DNA from: Coprinellus micaceus
Lineage: Eukaryota; Basidiomycota; Agaricomycetes; Agaricales; Psathyrellaceae
NCBI GenBank assembly: GCA_951394405.1
Contig: OX596336.1
Location: 1,674,001 to 1,738,000, forward strand
DNA: 64,000 nt
Direction of reading: 5' to 3'
This document shows, piece after piece, positions 34,259 through 46,026 of the stretch. Each line of letters opens with the position of its first letter. Position 1 is the stretch's first letter. The position numbers were made by a program, and so were the translations under genes. The notes beneath the pieces were generated by a model. It saw nothing but the letters and a program-made list of their open reading frames with translations, was not told where the DNA came from and ran no database searches.

Positions 34259-36406
34259 ACATCAAGCACATGGACTTCACCTGTAACTATGACTCTTTTG
34301 TGGTGCTGAACTGTTCGTTTCCACCGGCAACATTTTCTCTGTGCCCACATCGCTGCCAAATCAAGGCAGCTCGGGGTGTGCAGGCCAACTTGTCCCGATC
34401 AGGAAGGAGGACTTCCCTTTCGGGGACGCGTTGCGACATGTTCACATCGCCGGCCGAGCGCGAGTGCCGGTCTATCCCCTGTGTCGAGACGTCCAAGAAT
34501 AAAGTGGTTGCGGGCGCTATTTTCGCTGCTTAGCAATTTATACTTCGTCGCCCCGAGTTTCATGCGGCGGTCCTTGGCCGAAGTTTTGAATATCCAGGGA
34601 GTTATTCGAAATAAATAGCCGACCGTGTTTCACGGGGAGTGGTAGAGGTATGGCAGTTATTTGGGGTGTAGGTCTACTTGGTGATGCCTTGGTAGATACT
34701 GCGTGGCCTCTACTGCGGCACGAGCGCATGGCTCCACTGGATGAGAAGGTCGTTATCGTTTATACGGCGGCTGCCAACATCGTCGCGGCGTCACCAATTG
34801 GTTTAGACAGTTGCGCCACAGACTCTCGGAAGTCCCACGACGAAGAGAATATAGCAGTTCTCCCGCCAGATGCACCGCAGGATGTTGGTGCCCGTGAGGC
34901 CCGTGACTCAGTTTATTTGGGCGTGGACATGATATGTCATATCGCTTAGGAACAATTTAGTTAGTGTAACCTGGCACTCTAAATTCCGATTTGGATAAAT
35001 TAAATACGTTGTGGGCGCTTGTTTACCTCCCAGTGTCAAGCGCCGCCAGAGAGAAGAACGAAGCTACCCACGGGATGTCGCTCCAAGTGCCCCATGTTAT
35101 TCGAATCTTGCTTCCTTTCGTCTCTTTTTTTCCAGGAATGAGAGGGCCGAATGCCTACATGCCCAACGCAGTGGGAAACCAGCGCTACTATTATTCGAGG
35201 CGATTACCCCGAAGTCGAGAGGCAGCCCAGGAAGAGAGTGCCTGCGGGGCTCTGCGGGGCTCGTCCAGGTTCCAAGAGAACTGCGACGTCGAGATCATAC
35301 CACCTTCCAGCAGCACCATGAAGGACTGAGGCAACGAGGCAATAGGCGCCGATCTTGAGGAGAACGCGACTTCGGTTCCTGCATGACGTGACACAGCGGA
35401 GATCGCAGATGTTCTCTTCCTCATTTCCAATGTTCTTCCAGTCCGAGTCCGTGGGTTCACCGCTGGGGTGTTCAGCCGGCGGGAGCTGGTATCCATCGGA
35501 TAATTGGGGCCTTCGAAGCGGAGGAAAGGTGCTCGTCGCACGCGCCCATCTCTTTCGTTTGCACGAGGCTGGATCTACGAAATGCGTTGAGTTGAGTTAG
35601 ACAGCAGGTGAATGCAACGAGGCTGTGGCGTGTGCACCCCGATCTCTCGCACTGAGTGGGAAGATCGATGTAGAGAAGGGACTACGAAGGCGTGCGCTTA
35701 GCGCTTATCGTTGTCCTCGGTAATGGATTTCGTCCGTTACGATTACATGCCATAGGTAAGAGCAGTGAATGTGATTTGGGCATCAGCTCTTCTCATGACC
35801 GAAAGTAGGTGATGACCGCAAGAGGTGGTACGAAGAGACGGTGAGCGTTCCAGAACCGTGACCAGCTCCTCATTCACCTTGGTCCGCAGTACTGGCCAGA
35901 TTATCCATGATAGGCATGGGAGTATCTGAGGGCGTGCTTGTTGATTCTGCGATATCCGCCGTTAGTGAGGGAAACTCCGTAGTTCTGAGAACTGCCTCCG
36001 ACTGTATTTCCGTGAGAGCTGTCTCATAAACCGTGTTCGGCGGCAACGAGTTCGTTTCGTCAAAAACATTAGGCATGGAGGCCACGCGAGATCTCGCGTG
36101 GCAGACTATTCAATGATCTGTCGAAGTATGTCATTTTGCAAATGAGGTAGATCACGACCGAGAAGGCACCCTCGATCACTGTGCGCCCACACGGCGGAAG
36201 AGCGCACGGGCGGGGACGGTGGAAGGACTGAGTCTCGACCAGATCGCGACGTACCTGTGGGCCCCTGGGGCAGGGGGAGCCAGAAGACGAAATTGTTCGG
36301 ACCGGGGGCAGCAACCTGGGGAAAAGGCTGGAAGGAGAAGTGATTTCCGTCTCCACGTGGCAGCAGACACGTGGGATTTGGACGGCCTTGTTCCCCAATT
36401 GGGCAG
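34259..36406. other. Gene-poor 2.1-kb interval
   Basis: I find no gene I can support. Short frames at 34650-34949 (plus), 35191-35541 (minus) and 35870-36085 (minus, acidic, Ser/Thr-rich) lack recognisable domains and good splice connections. The interval contains GGGCGCTTG at 35013, CGCTTAGCGCTTA at 35695 and, at its right end, the promoter of the gene at 36521. Confidence 0.45.
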
Positions 36407-36447
36407 TGTGACGGCGTCACATTGTGTCACATATGTGGGGTGACACA
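36407..36447. promoter_or_regulatory. Two adjacent palindromes upstream of the 36.5-kb gene
   Basis: TGTGACGGCGTCACA (36407-36421) is a perfect 7-bp inverted repeat around one base. It resembles a CRE/bZIP site (TGACGTCA) with one extra base pair in the middle. Two bases later TGTGTCAC (36423-36430) is mirrored by GTGACACA (36440-36447) with a nine-base spacer. The cluster ends 73 bases before the ATG at 36521, a good place for a regulator-binding site. No factor can be named from sequence alone. Confidence 0.5.
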
Positions 36448-36520
36448 TTGTCTTGGCACTGGCGTTGTTCTGTGCTCGTCGTCCTCTACCCTCGACCCGT
36501 TTCTCTCCTCGACGGCCACC

Positions 36521-39500
36521 ATGCCCATCATGCCCATCTTCGACATGCGCAGGTACTCGCGAAACAGCACGGCGGCCTCGAAGGAACGCAAGGAGCAGAC
36601 CCAGGCCCCCCCAGTCCCGTCGTCTCCGATTATCTCGACAGCTCCCAGGCAACCGCTCGTTCCCCAGACAAATCTGGCTCTCAATACGTCCCAGGCGTCG
36701 TTGCTGTCGGACACCTCATCAACAGGATCTTCTAGCAAGAACAGGAGTCAGAAACGCAGAATGAGTAGAGACGCGGACAGCATCTCAAAGGCAACGTCGT
36801 GCGTCAAAGGATTCCATTCTCTCTCTTTCGTCTTCCTCACCTTTTCTCATCCATTAGGTCCAGTAGCAGACCTTCGACGGCTGGAAGTAGTCGCGAGGGA
36901 GCGGCTGCTTACATGCCAACCGGCCCTGTACCTTCACCTCATAGGTCGACCTATGCCAACCACCAAGATCTCTACACCCACAACGCCCTTCAGTCATTCT
37001 CATTTGGTGCTGCATCGAATGCAGCAACTCCATCTTGGTCGATAGACCCCTTAACTCCAGTCCGTGACGACGAATACGATGAGGGTATCTATAAAGCAGA
37101 TACCACACCCCGTCCCTCCCTAGTCGCCTCTTCATCTCCACGCAGTCATTCCTCGCAATTATCTTCCATGCAATCCCCTCAATATGTCCCCGCCTCCCTC
37201 CCTCCGCCTCCCCGCCGCTCACCCGCAAAAGCCGAACGCGTAAGAACGACATCGTCCTCATCGAGAGGCACATTCGGTACATCCTCAGCATCTGCTTCTG
37301 CTTCGTCGTTGTCAAGTGCGGCAGCCATGGAGTTTTCAGAGCCATCCCAGCGCGGCGATTCCTCAGTGACTTCGGAAGACGACGACGAAGAGCACCGACA
37401 CCCCATTCCCCTTAATTCCACTCCCATGGCGGACAAGCTTTCCCTATACGGCTCCGACGACGACGTCTTGGACGACTTCGCCGACGATTACGAGCCCGAC
37501 ATCGAGATAAGCTCGGTCATGCACGATGGCCCTGACCAAATCCCAGACTTCCACAATTTCGACAACCATAGCCAGGCAAGCTTCCAACACACGAGGAGGG
37601 GTAGTCTCGCGGTTCCTATACCCTCGCCAAATGCAGGAGAAGGACGGGACCGAGAAGACAGTATCGCAACTCTCCGGCGCCCGAGTAGAAGCCTGGAAGG
37701 CCTCAGGTCTGATAGTCGTGCCGAAGGCGACGCGGTCTTGCGTTTACCTGACATTCGACCTCCTGGCTCCTCGCCAACATCCGTTCCCCAAAGCGCAAGC
37801 GACTGGCGAGATATACGGCGTCTTTCAGCCCAGCGTGATCCAATTGGTGGAGGGGGTGCACCTGGCGTCGCATTGACCTCTCCTCCCAACCATGCCGCAT
37901 CTGTAAGCTCTTCCTCCACTGCCGTCCACAACTCCGCGCTCGACGGCTTCGACTCGTCATGGAACATCGATCCCGCCACAGGCATAGTGAACTTGGACTG
38001 GGATCAGTCGGAGCTCCAGGATATCGTTGGTGGGTTTCAAGGACCCCCTAGTTCGAACAGGTCCTTCCGACGTGAGAGCACAAGCACTACTGACTCGGGT
38101 CGGCGATTGAGTACTACTTCAACGAATAGTGATCCATTCTTCAAAGGGCTCACGAAATGGGGAGGGCAGACTTACCAGGACGAGAAGGAGAGGTGGACGT
38201 TCAAACGTGAGAAGGCGGACCGATTGGAGGAGCACAAGGTGTCTGAGCGCGAGCGGAGTAGCATCACCCACATTTTCCAGCACAGGGCCAGTTATACTAC
38301 GGCATCGAGCTCCTCGATTGGGGGTTTCCCGGAATATAGCCAATATCCCAAAGAGTCGAAGTCGGTGCCCAGAGAACCGGTGAAGAAGGAGCCTCAGGGC
38401 TGGAGGGGTATGGCTGTTGGTGCAGAGGAGTGGTGGTCATCGTACACAAATGGGCGGTATCGAGTTGTCCGCCAGAACCAGCCGAGTACGCTCTCCGGCC
38501 CAATTCATTTTCCGCACGCGACTAACGCACATCGACAGATAACGACCCGGCGAAACCGTTCCAGCAGCGCCTCAACATCTCCAACCACCGAACGCCTTAC
38601 TCTGCGAAATCCTATCCCAGTGATGGCCCAACCTCTACGATCCACAAGCACTCGAAGGCGAATGGCTTCTCCATTAGCCGACACTATCGCATAAGGAAGA
38701 AACCTCCAGTTGTACAGAGTGGGAGGGCATCGACGTCCTCACGAGCTCCGGCAGCTCCTAGCGTCGAGCCGGAGCCTCAGCAGAAGCCGTCGAACATGGT
38801 GTTGTTGGCCCCTCGCAGAGTGCAGGAGCAGTACACGAGCACCAATACCACTCGCAAGCTTGAATCGCATGGGCTTCTCAGTGATAACGGCCGGCACGAC
38901 CCCAGAGACCTCGAACGATTGGATAGGATCGAGCGGGAGGCGAAGGAACGGATCAAGCGGGAGAAGGAGCAGGAAAAGCAGAAGGCGAAGGAGCTGAGGA
39001 GGGCAGAAATAGCTAGGCTCAAGGAGAAGGGCAAGTCCAAGGGCTCTCAGAATAGCGCAACCGACTCTGGGAGCAGTGCGGGGAGCATCACGAGCGAAGC
39101 CCACTCTGAGGCTGACCCTTCAGCAGGACCGTCACATTCCGCCCGCCCATCCGTCGACCACTCCATCTTGAGCCAAGAAACAGACGGCTCCGATCGGACG
39201 GTGGTATCCAGTGCTCTGCATCGGCGAGTCGACAAGACCCTTGCTTACGACCCTGACGATGACGATGACGACTTTTACGATTACGACGGCTCGGCGCGCA
39301 GGCGCAGACCACCAAGCCGGACACCACACGCTGAAGTTTTCAGCCCCCTTCCACCAGAAGCTTTGGAATCCTTTGTGCGCGACGACGGTTACTCGCGCCG
39401 CTTATTCCCTTGGGGTCAGTCGAAGAACTCCTCCGCCCTGGGACGACCGCTTGAGAACGTTTACAAGCCGCAGTGGCCCGTGGCCAATCCGAGTAGGCAC

Positions 39501-40358
39501 CAGAGCGAGAAAAAGGGCAAAGCATTAGATACGTTGAACTCCTCGTTCCAAGACGTCGGTCTTCTGCCTGCCGTGGATGAGATTCGAGGCTCTGGTCGCT
39601 ACTCAAAGCGGAAGCAGCAGCCCACGAAGCATGGCAAAGGCGGCAGTCAAGAGAGTACCAACGTCTTCCACAGCTTCTCCTCTGACTACCTTTACATGCT
39701 CCTTCCTCTCTGGCCCGGCGAGACCGACCAAGTATCCGCCAAGTCATATCCCTATCCCACTCCCAACATCCCCATCGAGTCCCGAAAGTACCTTCTCATC
39801 TACTACTGTCCAGACGACAGCTCCGGCGCTGACAGAAGTAAGGGTAGCGCTCTCGACAACACCAAGAAGCAACGGTCACGAACGTCCCCCACATCCTCCC
39901 GCGATTCGATGGCCAAGCAGCATGACAAGCATATCCTTCTCGACAAGTTCCACTTCTGTGCGCGAATCGTGTCCTACTCCGACATTCAGGGCTCAGGCGT
40001 TCGTAGCCCCGACATGGGTTTATCGGTGCTTGGGCCGCTCCAGGAAGCTGTGGAAACGATGCCTACGCACTGTTACATCGACACTTTCCAGGTCATTGGG
40101 ATGTGCACTTCTCGCGAGAAAGGCGTCGAGTTCGTCCCAGAAGGTCTGGAGAAGTTGGGACTTGCGCGCCGTATCCCTGATCCCCAGCTAGCACCGGAGG
40201 ACCGCGAGCCCCCTGCAAAGCGGTTCAGTATCACGGGCGTCGAGGAGGCGGATGAGGTGTCGGATACCCTGCTGGTTCTAACTCCCATAGGGAGGGCGGT
40301 GGTAGAAATGGCGTGGTTGGGGTCGATGGCTCTTACAAGCTTCGCGCCGCCCAATTGA
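36521..40358 (+). CDS. Large Ser-rich disordered protein with conserved C-terminal region, 1,241 aa
   Basis: Three exons (36521-36798, 36858-38485, 38539-40358) sum to 3,726 nt. It starts MPIMPIFDMRRYSRNSTAAS. The first 400 residues are Ser/Pro-rich and disordered. Then come conserved blocks shared with the inverted paralogue at 48214-50837: FDSSWN, LDWDQSELQDIVGGF, KWTF-like RWTFKREK, EEWWSSYTNGRYRVV, LLAPRRVQEQYTSTN, a charged Lys/Glu-rich helix (EREAKERIKREKEQEKQKAK), MLLPLWPGETD, RKYLLIYY, FHFCARIVSYSDIQGSGVR, VEFVPEGLEKLGLARRIPDP and TPIGRAVVEMAWLGSMALTS. I recognise no named domain. The C-terminal 250 residues look folded, with a hydrophobic end. The function is unknown; Ser richness suggests phosphoregulation. 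Confidence 0.82.
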
Positions 40359-40759
40359 TGATGCCCTCTTGCATTCCACCTGATCCATTGTCCCCATCTC
40401 ACTACCTCTCGTATACCTGTTATCTGCATGACTGTTTCTCGTCGATCTACTCTATCTCACCCGTATTTAGTCTACGATACGTCCCTTTCGTTCTAGTTGT
40501 TCGTCTTTCACTGCCCCTTGCGCTCCACTCCTATGCATTGATTGGACCCCTGTAGCTTTACACCCCTCTCCCGCCTCGCTTTCGATCTTCGCTTTACTCG
40601 CTTGCACACGGGTCGACCATTCTTCATACACGTGGAACCTGCCATCCATCGCATGCCTCTTTCGACGTTGCCCGACCGATGGAGCCCACGACACGAGACG
40701 AGGAGAAAAGACGGTGAGGGAGGCAAAAGTCGATTCCAGAATCCAGGCTGTGCTCGTGT

Positions 40760-42467
40760 TTAGAACTCGAGGCGGGCGAAATCAGCCTTGGGGTAGCGAA
40801 GCTTGATCTGGTCGATGACGAAGTGAGCAGGAGTGGCGAAAGTGACGTGGCTGGAGAATCCTTTGGGCATTCCGGAGTGAAGGATGGCGACCATTTTGCC
40901 CTCGGCGTTGAAGATAAGCGCCCCCCGAGTCGTCCTTGGCCGAGAAGTTACCCTCCCTCCTGTCGTAATTAAAGACGGGAACTCCCCATGAGCCGTGGTC
41001 GAACTCATCGCAGGTGTAGGCTAATTCCATGGCTGAGTACCGTCTAAAGGTGAGATCGCTGGATTGGCCGCCCTTCGCGACGATGAACGCGGCATTTCCC
41101 TGCTCATCGTAGGGGCCTGGATTCGCCAGGCATTCGGCCGTGACAAAACCCAGAATCCTGAACAGATGATCCTTGGGGTACTTGAACGAGGGCGGGTTGG
41201 GGGTGTTGGGATAAAACATGGCGGTGATGTCGTCATCAGAATATTTACCTCCTGAAGGTGATTTTCGTCAGACGAAATAGAAAGAGAGATACCCAAAAGA
41301 ACGCACCAAGATAGACGAAATTTCCCTTGAATTCCTTCTTCCACTTGGACTTCTCAAGCTCGAAGGTGCTGATATCCAGAGTATACGCGCGGGAGTCGAC
41401 ATCGTTGCGGATCTTGGGCGCCCAGTCAACCCAACCGATGGTTCGCTGAAGGGCGTCACTCCAGTTCGTATTGAGGTCCTTGAGGAACCTCTCGAGCTTG
41501 ACGTTGTCCTCGTTCACGTCCTCCAACCCACGCTTCTTCCTCTTCAAGGCAGACGCGTCGTCCTCCACCTGATCCACGTCCTCCGCAGTAGGCTTCGCCT
41601 CCAATGCCGCAATCTCCTCAGCCAAGCGCTTGGCGGCACTGACCTTCTTGGCAATTAAAGCTCGCGTCTCGTTCACCATGGCCTGGAAGCGACGAGAGCC
41701 GCAAACGCGAATGTATGCCTTAGCCGCACCACTGCGTCCAAGCTCATAGTCAACATTGGTAGCCTTGCGGGCGACATGGTTGTTGGTGACGCCGAAGACC
41801 TTCTCGCTGGGGTTACCCCTCTTGTCCTCGCCCTCATGGAAGAAGAACGCTAGGGAGCCCTGGGAATCGTCGTCCTCCATCTCCTCCGCGGCGAGAGGAA
41901 GACCCGACACCGCCGTCAAAGCTCGACGGATGTAGGAGGTCGGGTCGGTGTTGTGAGCAATGCGCATCATGGGCCCGACAGCCGCTCGACAGATCCTTCA
42001 TACCATTGGACGACTGCACCCTTGACTCCATGGTCCTCGAGAAGACGCAGGATGTCTGGGGAAGCGTCGCGGCAGGCTATGGCAGTGGTGGTATTGGGAT
42101 GGACAGAGATCCAGATGACGATGGGTCCGAAGACGGCCTGCCCGTCTTCATCCGGGGTGGAGAAGCGCGCCGCCATGAGCGTAGAGGGACGAATGCCACG
42201 TTCCTTTTCCTTCAACAAGGCGAGTATCGCAGGAGCAACCGTGCCACGCCAGATAGGGGTGAGGGTTTCATCGAACACTCCGTGGACGGTCTTCTCAGGG
42301 AGAGCGAAGTGTCTACCCTTGGGGACAACGAAGGGATTCGTCTCGAGGTCTGACCGAAAGAGGAGCTCGGGAGGGTCGTTGGAGATGCCGTGATAGAAGT
42401 GAACCTTCTCAAAGGGGGCAACGAGGTTCGGTTCGACGGCAGTAGTATCACTGAGCTGGGAGAGCAT
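40760..42467 (-). pseudogene. Trypsin-like protease family protein with two apparent frameshifts
   Basis: The start MLSQLSDTTAVEPNLV and end FARLEF (stop 40760-40762) frame a protein of an agaricomycete trypsin-like family. The likely catalytic His is in VTNNHVA and the likely Ser in SAKDDSG, followed by ALIFNAEGK; a central segment is Lys/Glu-rich. An intron lies between VYLG and GKYSDDD. Two single-base frame changes are needed. Near 41970 the frame ending VERLSGP stops at TGA, while the expected MMRIAHNTDPTSYIRR follows in the next frame. At 40921 a run of six G directly after the DDSG codons shifts the frame, and ALIFNAEGKMV is read one base over. Both sites are G/C homopolymers, so sequencing or assembly error is as likely as decay. 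The substrate is unknown and no signal peptide is visible. Confidence 0.65.
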
Positions 42468-42965
42468 CGTTGCGACGCTGGATGTTAGTGAAGTAGGGGA
42501 GGGTCGTCTCGTGGACCAGATTCTAGATAGAGAGGACCGAGGACGATATGATGAGCGTTGAGAGAAACCTCTTAGGTGCGCTAATAAAATACGTGGCCCT
42601 CTCCATTTCCGTCTCATATCGGTGAAACCCGCCGCATCATCCGACCAATCGCGTACCTCGGACGCACGATCGTTCATGGGTGTGGAGTGCGGATAGGGGC
42701 TGCCGCATCACTAATTTCGAATTTATTGCCCACAGACACCGTCAGCGGGCCCAAGACCCACGAAACCCGGCGCTTAGCAATCTCGGGTGGCGTGGAACGC
42801 GTGTGCGGGCGCTTATCATCAAGGGCATCACGGTGTCACCGGTTTTGGCTGTGTGAGAAGTTAGAAGTCGAAACGCCTCACAACCATTCAAACTCATTCA
42901 ACCGTTGCTTCTTCCTTCCCACCACCTACTACTCGCGTTTTCACCTTCCCCATCTCACCGCCACG
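42468..42965. promoter_or_regulatory. Divergent promoter region with two motif copies
   Basis: This region lies between the trypsin-like gene (minus) and the membrane protein gene at 42966 (plus). It contains CGGCGCTTA at 42768-42776 and GGGCGCTTA at 42807-42815, only 31 bases apart. The right end is strongly pyrimidine-rich up to the ATG. Confidence 0.45.
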
Positions 42966-44281
42966 ATGGTTGAAAAGATCATCGTCGACGACTCTGCTAA
43001 AATTACAAATCCAAATGCACCCATTGTGGTTTATTCGCCCCCAGATTCGTGGAAGGAAAATGTAATTTGCGGGGGTTGCAACATTACGAGTGGGCCCATT
43101 ATGACTCGCCTTTGGGAGACGGCAGCGTCTGGTGTGTCAACCTTCCGTTCAAAGTTGTCAACGTGGAGATGGAACGCTCAATGTATCCTGCAGGGACATG
43201 GACAAACGCATGGTGGGTACGTGTTCCTCGAACCATTTCCCACTCCAATTTTGAGCGATTTTGACTGACGATTCTAACAGGGCTCTAACGAGAAAGTCTT
43301 GACTGCGACCCTCGAATTCCAAGGTGTGTTTACTACCAGGTAATAGCCGTTGCCCCTTCTAAGCTCTCGCAACACAGGAAGTGACATCGCTACGGACTTC
43401 ATCCTCTTTTATCGATCAGGGTAAGTTCTCGGCCACAACTATCCGTGCTCTCTGCTCAGAGGGCCCTTCAGCGATGTGGCGGGTTCAACAGGAGACTCAA
43501 ATCTCCGGTTTTCAATAGACGGTGTTGAGAAGCTCAACAAGCGAATGGTTGCAACGGACTACACATTCCGTGACGACTTTGTAAAGCAACGCATGTTTTC
43601 GGAGTCCAACCTGGACCCAAACGTGAATCACACCCTCAGGATCCAGTGGACACAAGATGGAGTCCGGCCAGTCGTAGCGGTTGCTCTCGACTCCATTGAA
43701 TATACGTACGTCCTGTCTTCACTCGCCCACGTGTATCACCCGTTCCCTGACTGCGTGGATTCAGAGGAACACTGCCCACGTCTGCGGCGACAGAAACCCC
43801 AACGTCTGGCTCGACGTCCGGCTCGAATCACTCCAAATCTTCAAACATAGCCAAGATCGTAGCACCAACAGTGGTCGCCGTCGTCGCAGTCCTCGCTCTC
43901 CTAGGTGTCCTGCTGCGCATCTACTGGGTGAAACGCCAAAGGAAGCGAACCAAAGCCAGACTCATCGTGGACCCCGATACAGATAACACATCGCAAATGC
44001 AGCTTCACGCACAATCGAATTGGAATGCCACCCTCTACAACCGCCCAGGAAGCATGTATCTCGACCAGCCATACGATAGCAACAGCTCCATGACCGCTGG
44101 GTTGCTAGGATCTACTGCCGCAACTGCTGGGGGCGTGCGGGGGGCTGAGCCCGCATTCTCTCCACCGCCTTACGCAGACACGGATACCAGCTCCAGCAGC
44201 ATATCGCACCCCGCAGGAGCACCAAGACCCTACCCAACTCCTGTAACGAAGTCACGCTTGACTCCATCCGAGAGATCATAG
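42966..44281 (+). CDS. Single-pass membrane protein, agaricomycete family
   Basis: The start is MVEKIIVDDSAKITNPNAPI, followed by a CGGCN block. A 63-nt intron beginning at the GT in ACGAgtgggc and ending TTCAAAG would join NIT to VNVEMERSMYPAGTWTNAW, matching the Cys-x-x-Cys ... GTW spacing of the family. Further exons carry LTATLEFQGSDIATDFILFY and STGDSNLRFSIDG, then HTLRIQWTQDG. After a Ser/Thr-rich linker comes one transmembrane helix (KIVAPTVVAVVAVLALLGV) followed by basic residues (KRQRKRTKAR), then a 110-residue cytosolic Ser/Pro/Tyr-rich tail ending LTPSERS. The extracellular half resembles a jelly-roll-like sandwich seen in many mushroom proteins with 'TGTAVYV' strands. I see no clear signal peptide, so the start may be wrong. 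The function is unknown. Confidence 0.65.
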
Positions 44282-44705
44282 CATCTTGATTCTTTGTAGT
44301 TTTCATTTGTTGCTTTCACATTCATTGACACTTATAGCCTTTCGTCGGCCCTTCGATACCCACCATGGACTGGTGACCGGAATATTGCTGTGATCTCTGT
44401 AACATATTACGATGTACTCCTTGGTTGTTGATACTCACCTGCTTCAACATGTTGTACGTGCGTGTTCAGGGGTCTGGCAGAGTTTCAGCAGTGTGGAAAT
44501 ATGCCGTAAGGGGTTGGTCGCAGAACAAGCACAGCAGGGATTGTGGTACAACACAGTTGGTAAGGTCATAACGGTAGGTATACACGACAGCGAGGTGAGC
44601 CAGAGCGGGAATCTAGGTGTGACAAGACAGTTGTTGGGTCCATAAAAATGAAGTAGGCATAGACATTTCGTATTTCGAAAGGTCGGGTCGATGGGGTCAA
44701 GCGGG
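44282..44705. other. Convergent 3' region
   Basis: These bases lie between the stops of two convergent genes. No gene is visible; the region should hold both polyadenylation regions. Confidence 0.4.
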
Positions 44706-45707
44706 TTATCGGTATGTGTCGAGTCGGGAATGTCGTGCGCTGGATACTCTCCGGTGATGCGAAGACTTGGTTCGTTCTTGGTGGGAAGATCCTCTGGTCT
44801 TGGATGAAGAAGGTATATCGCGGTCGGGAGGTTCAGAGTCTCCTGGGAAGTCATATATATCGTCTCGCCGAGGGCCACGGTTTCTAGCAGCTACCGTATT
44901 TAGTGAGTATGGTTAGCGACAGCGGTGCGGTAACAACGCACCTTCCAAAGCCAATAACTTCAAATCCGCCTCTTTATGGCAGCTTTCCATGAGAGCCTTG
45001 TAACGCTTATACTCTGACTTCATCTGCTCTGCCCTCGCAACATTCCCTTGCTCTAAAGCCCACTCTCGCTCCTCCCTGTACCGCCTACGTTCGCTATCCG
45101 CCAGAGACGCTCTTGCACGTAGGGCAGCGATTTCGCGCTCCAGTGGGACTGAGGCGGGGTTGTGGCCAATGACCTCGAACGAGCTTGCAATCGAGGTAAT
45201 ATCCGAAGAGACGTGGGTTGCTGGGTTGAACTCACTCTCCACACTACCTCCTGCAACGCTCGACCCGAATTGGACAGTGCGAGCATGGGATGGTTTAGGT
45301 CGAGTGTATTCGTGGACTGGGGGGTATCCGTAAGGTATCGAGTTTGTCCTGACCCTCCTATGGTGTCCTGTATCCTCTCCGCCCCCCGCCCCAAAGTACT
45401 GGTCGATGTATGACGAAAGCAGCTCCGTCCCGACTACTCCGAGCAGGACACCGATGACAGTCGTCAAGACTTTGTTGAGGTCTGGGGTCACTGAATAGTC
45501 GTAGATGAGTTTCGCGATAACAGAAAAGCCGAGTACGATGGCGAGATTAACGTTTCCTGCCACGCATTGCACCCCAACTCCCTGCCAGACACCAAGGAGG
45601 ATAGAGTCGCCAACGCCGCGTTGTGCGTCTGGTTTGTAGACTGCGTTGAGGAGGATGCGTGCGCTGAGGCCGACGAAGAGAGCAGGCGCTGTAGTTATAG
45701 GTATCAT
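44706..45707 (-). CDS. Multi-pass membrane protein with C-terminal coiled coil, 316 aa
   Basis: Two exons (45707-44942 and 44890-44706) sum to 951 nt. The start MIPITTAPALFVGL was preferred over the Met at 45794 because the first 29 residues from 45794 are Ser-rich and unlike the family. Three hydrophobic segments lie in the first 130 residues (around TTAPALFVGLSARILLNAV, LLGVWQGVGVQCVAGNVNL and VLTTVIGVLLGVVGTELLSS). A linker is followed by a Glu/Arg-rich helix (ASLADSERRRYREEREWALE), probably a coiled coil, and a basic disordered tail with RGPRRDDIYDFPGDSEPP, ending RHSRLDTYR. From memory this layout is conserved in Agaricomycetes, but no function is known to me. The second exon is in a different frame from the longer chance ORF at 44444-44878. 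Confidence 0.75.
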
Positions 45708-46026
45708 GCGTGCAGAATCGTAGGAATCAGAACATGAGGAAGAGGTGGTTGTCGAAGAACAAGCGCGCGACACTGGGTTCAACTTTTCGCCCATGGGAAC
45801 TTCGACGTGACGACATCACGCGACGCCCATGTGATGGTTCTTCCATCATCACGAGGCGAAGTCGCGAGGCAGGCCAAGAGTATAAATTGAAATAGCATTT
45901 CAAATGGGCACCTTGATGATATGCTTTTTGCATGATGCGGTCTAGGGATACAGATTAAAGCTATCGTATACAGGGCGCGGTACATGGGATATGCGGTGCA
46001 AAAGAGCAGAACGAACCCACCCACTC

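Noticed and set aside
35870..36085. Acidic Ser/Thr-rich 71-codon minus-strand frame
   Set aside because: Its composition is protein-like, but it has no neighbouring exon, recognisable family or promoter context.
44444..44878. Minus-strand 144-codon frame
   Set aside because: It overlaps the true C-terminal exon of the 316-aa membrane protein in another frame. The exon frame joins cleanly at good splice sites and has coding-like composition.
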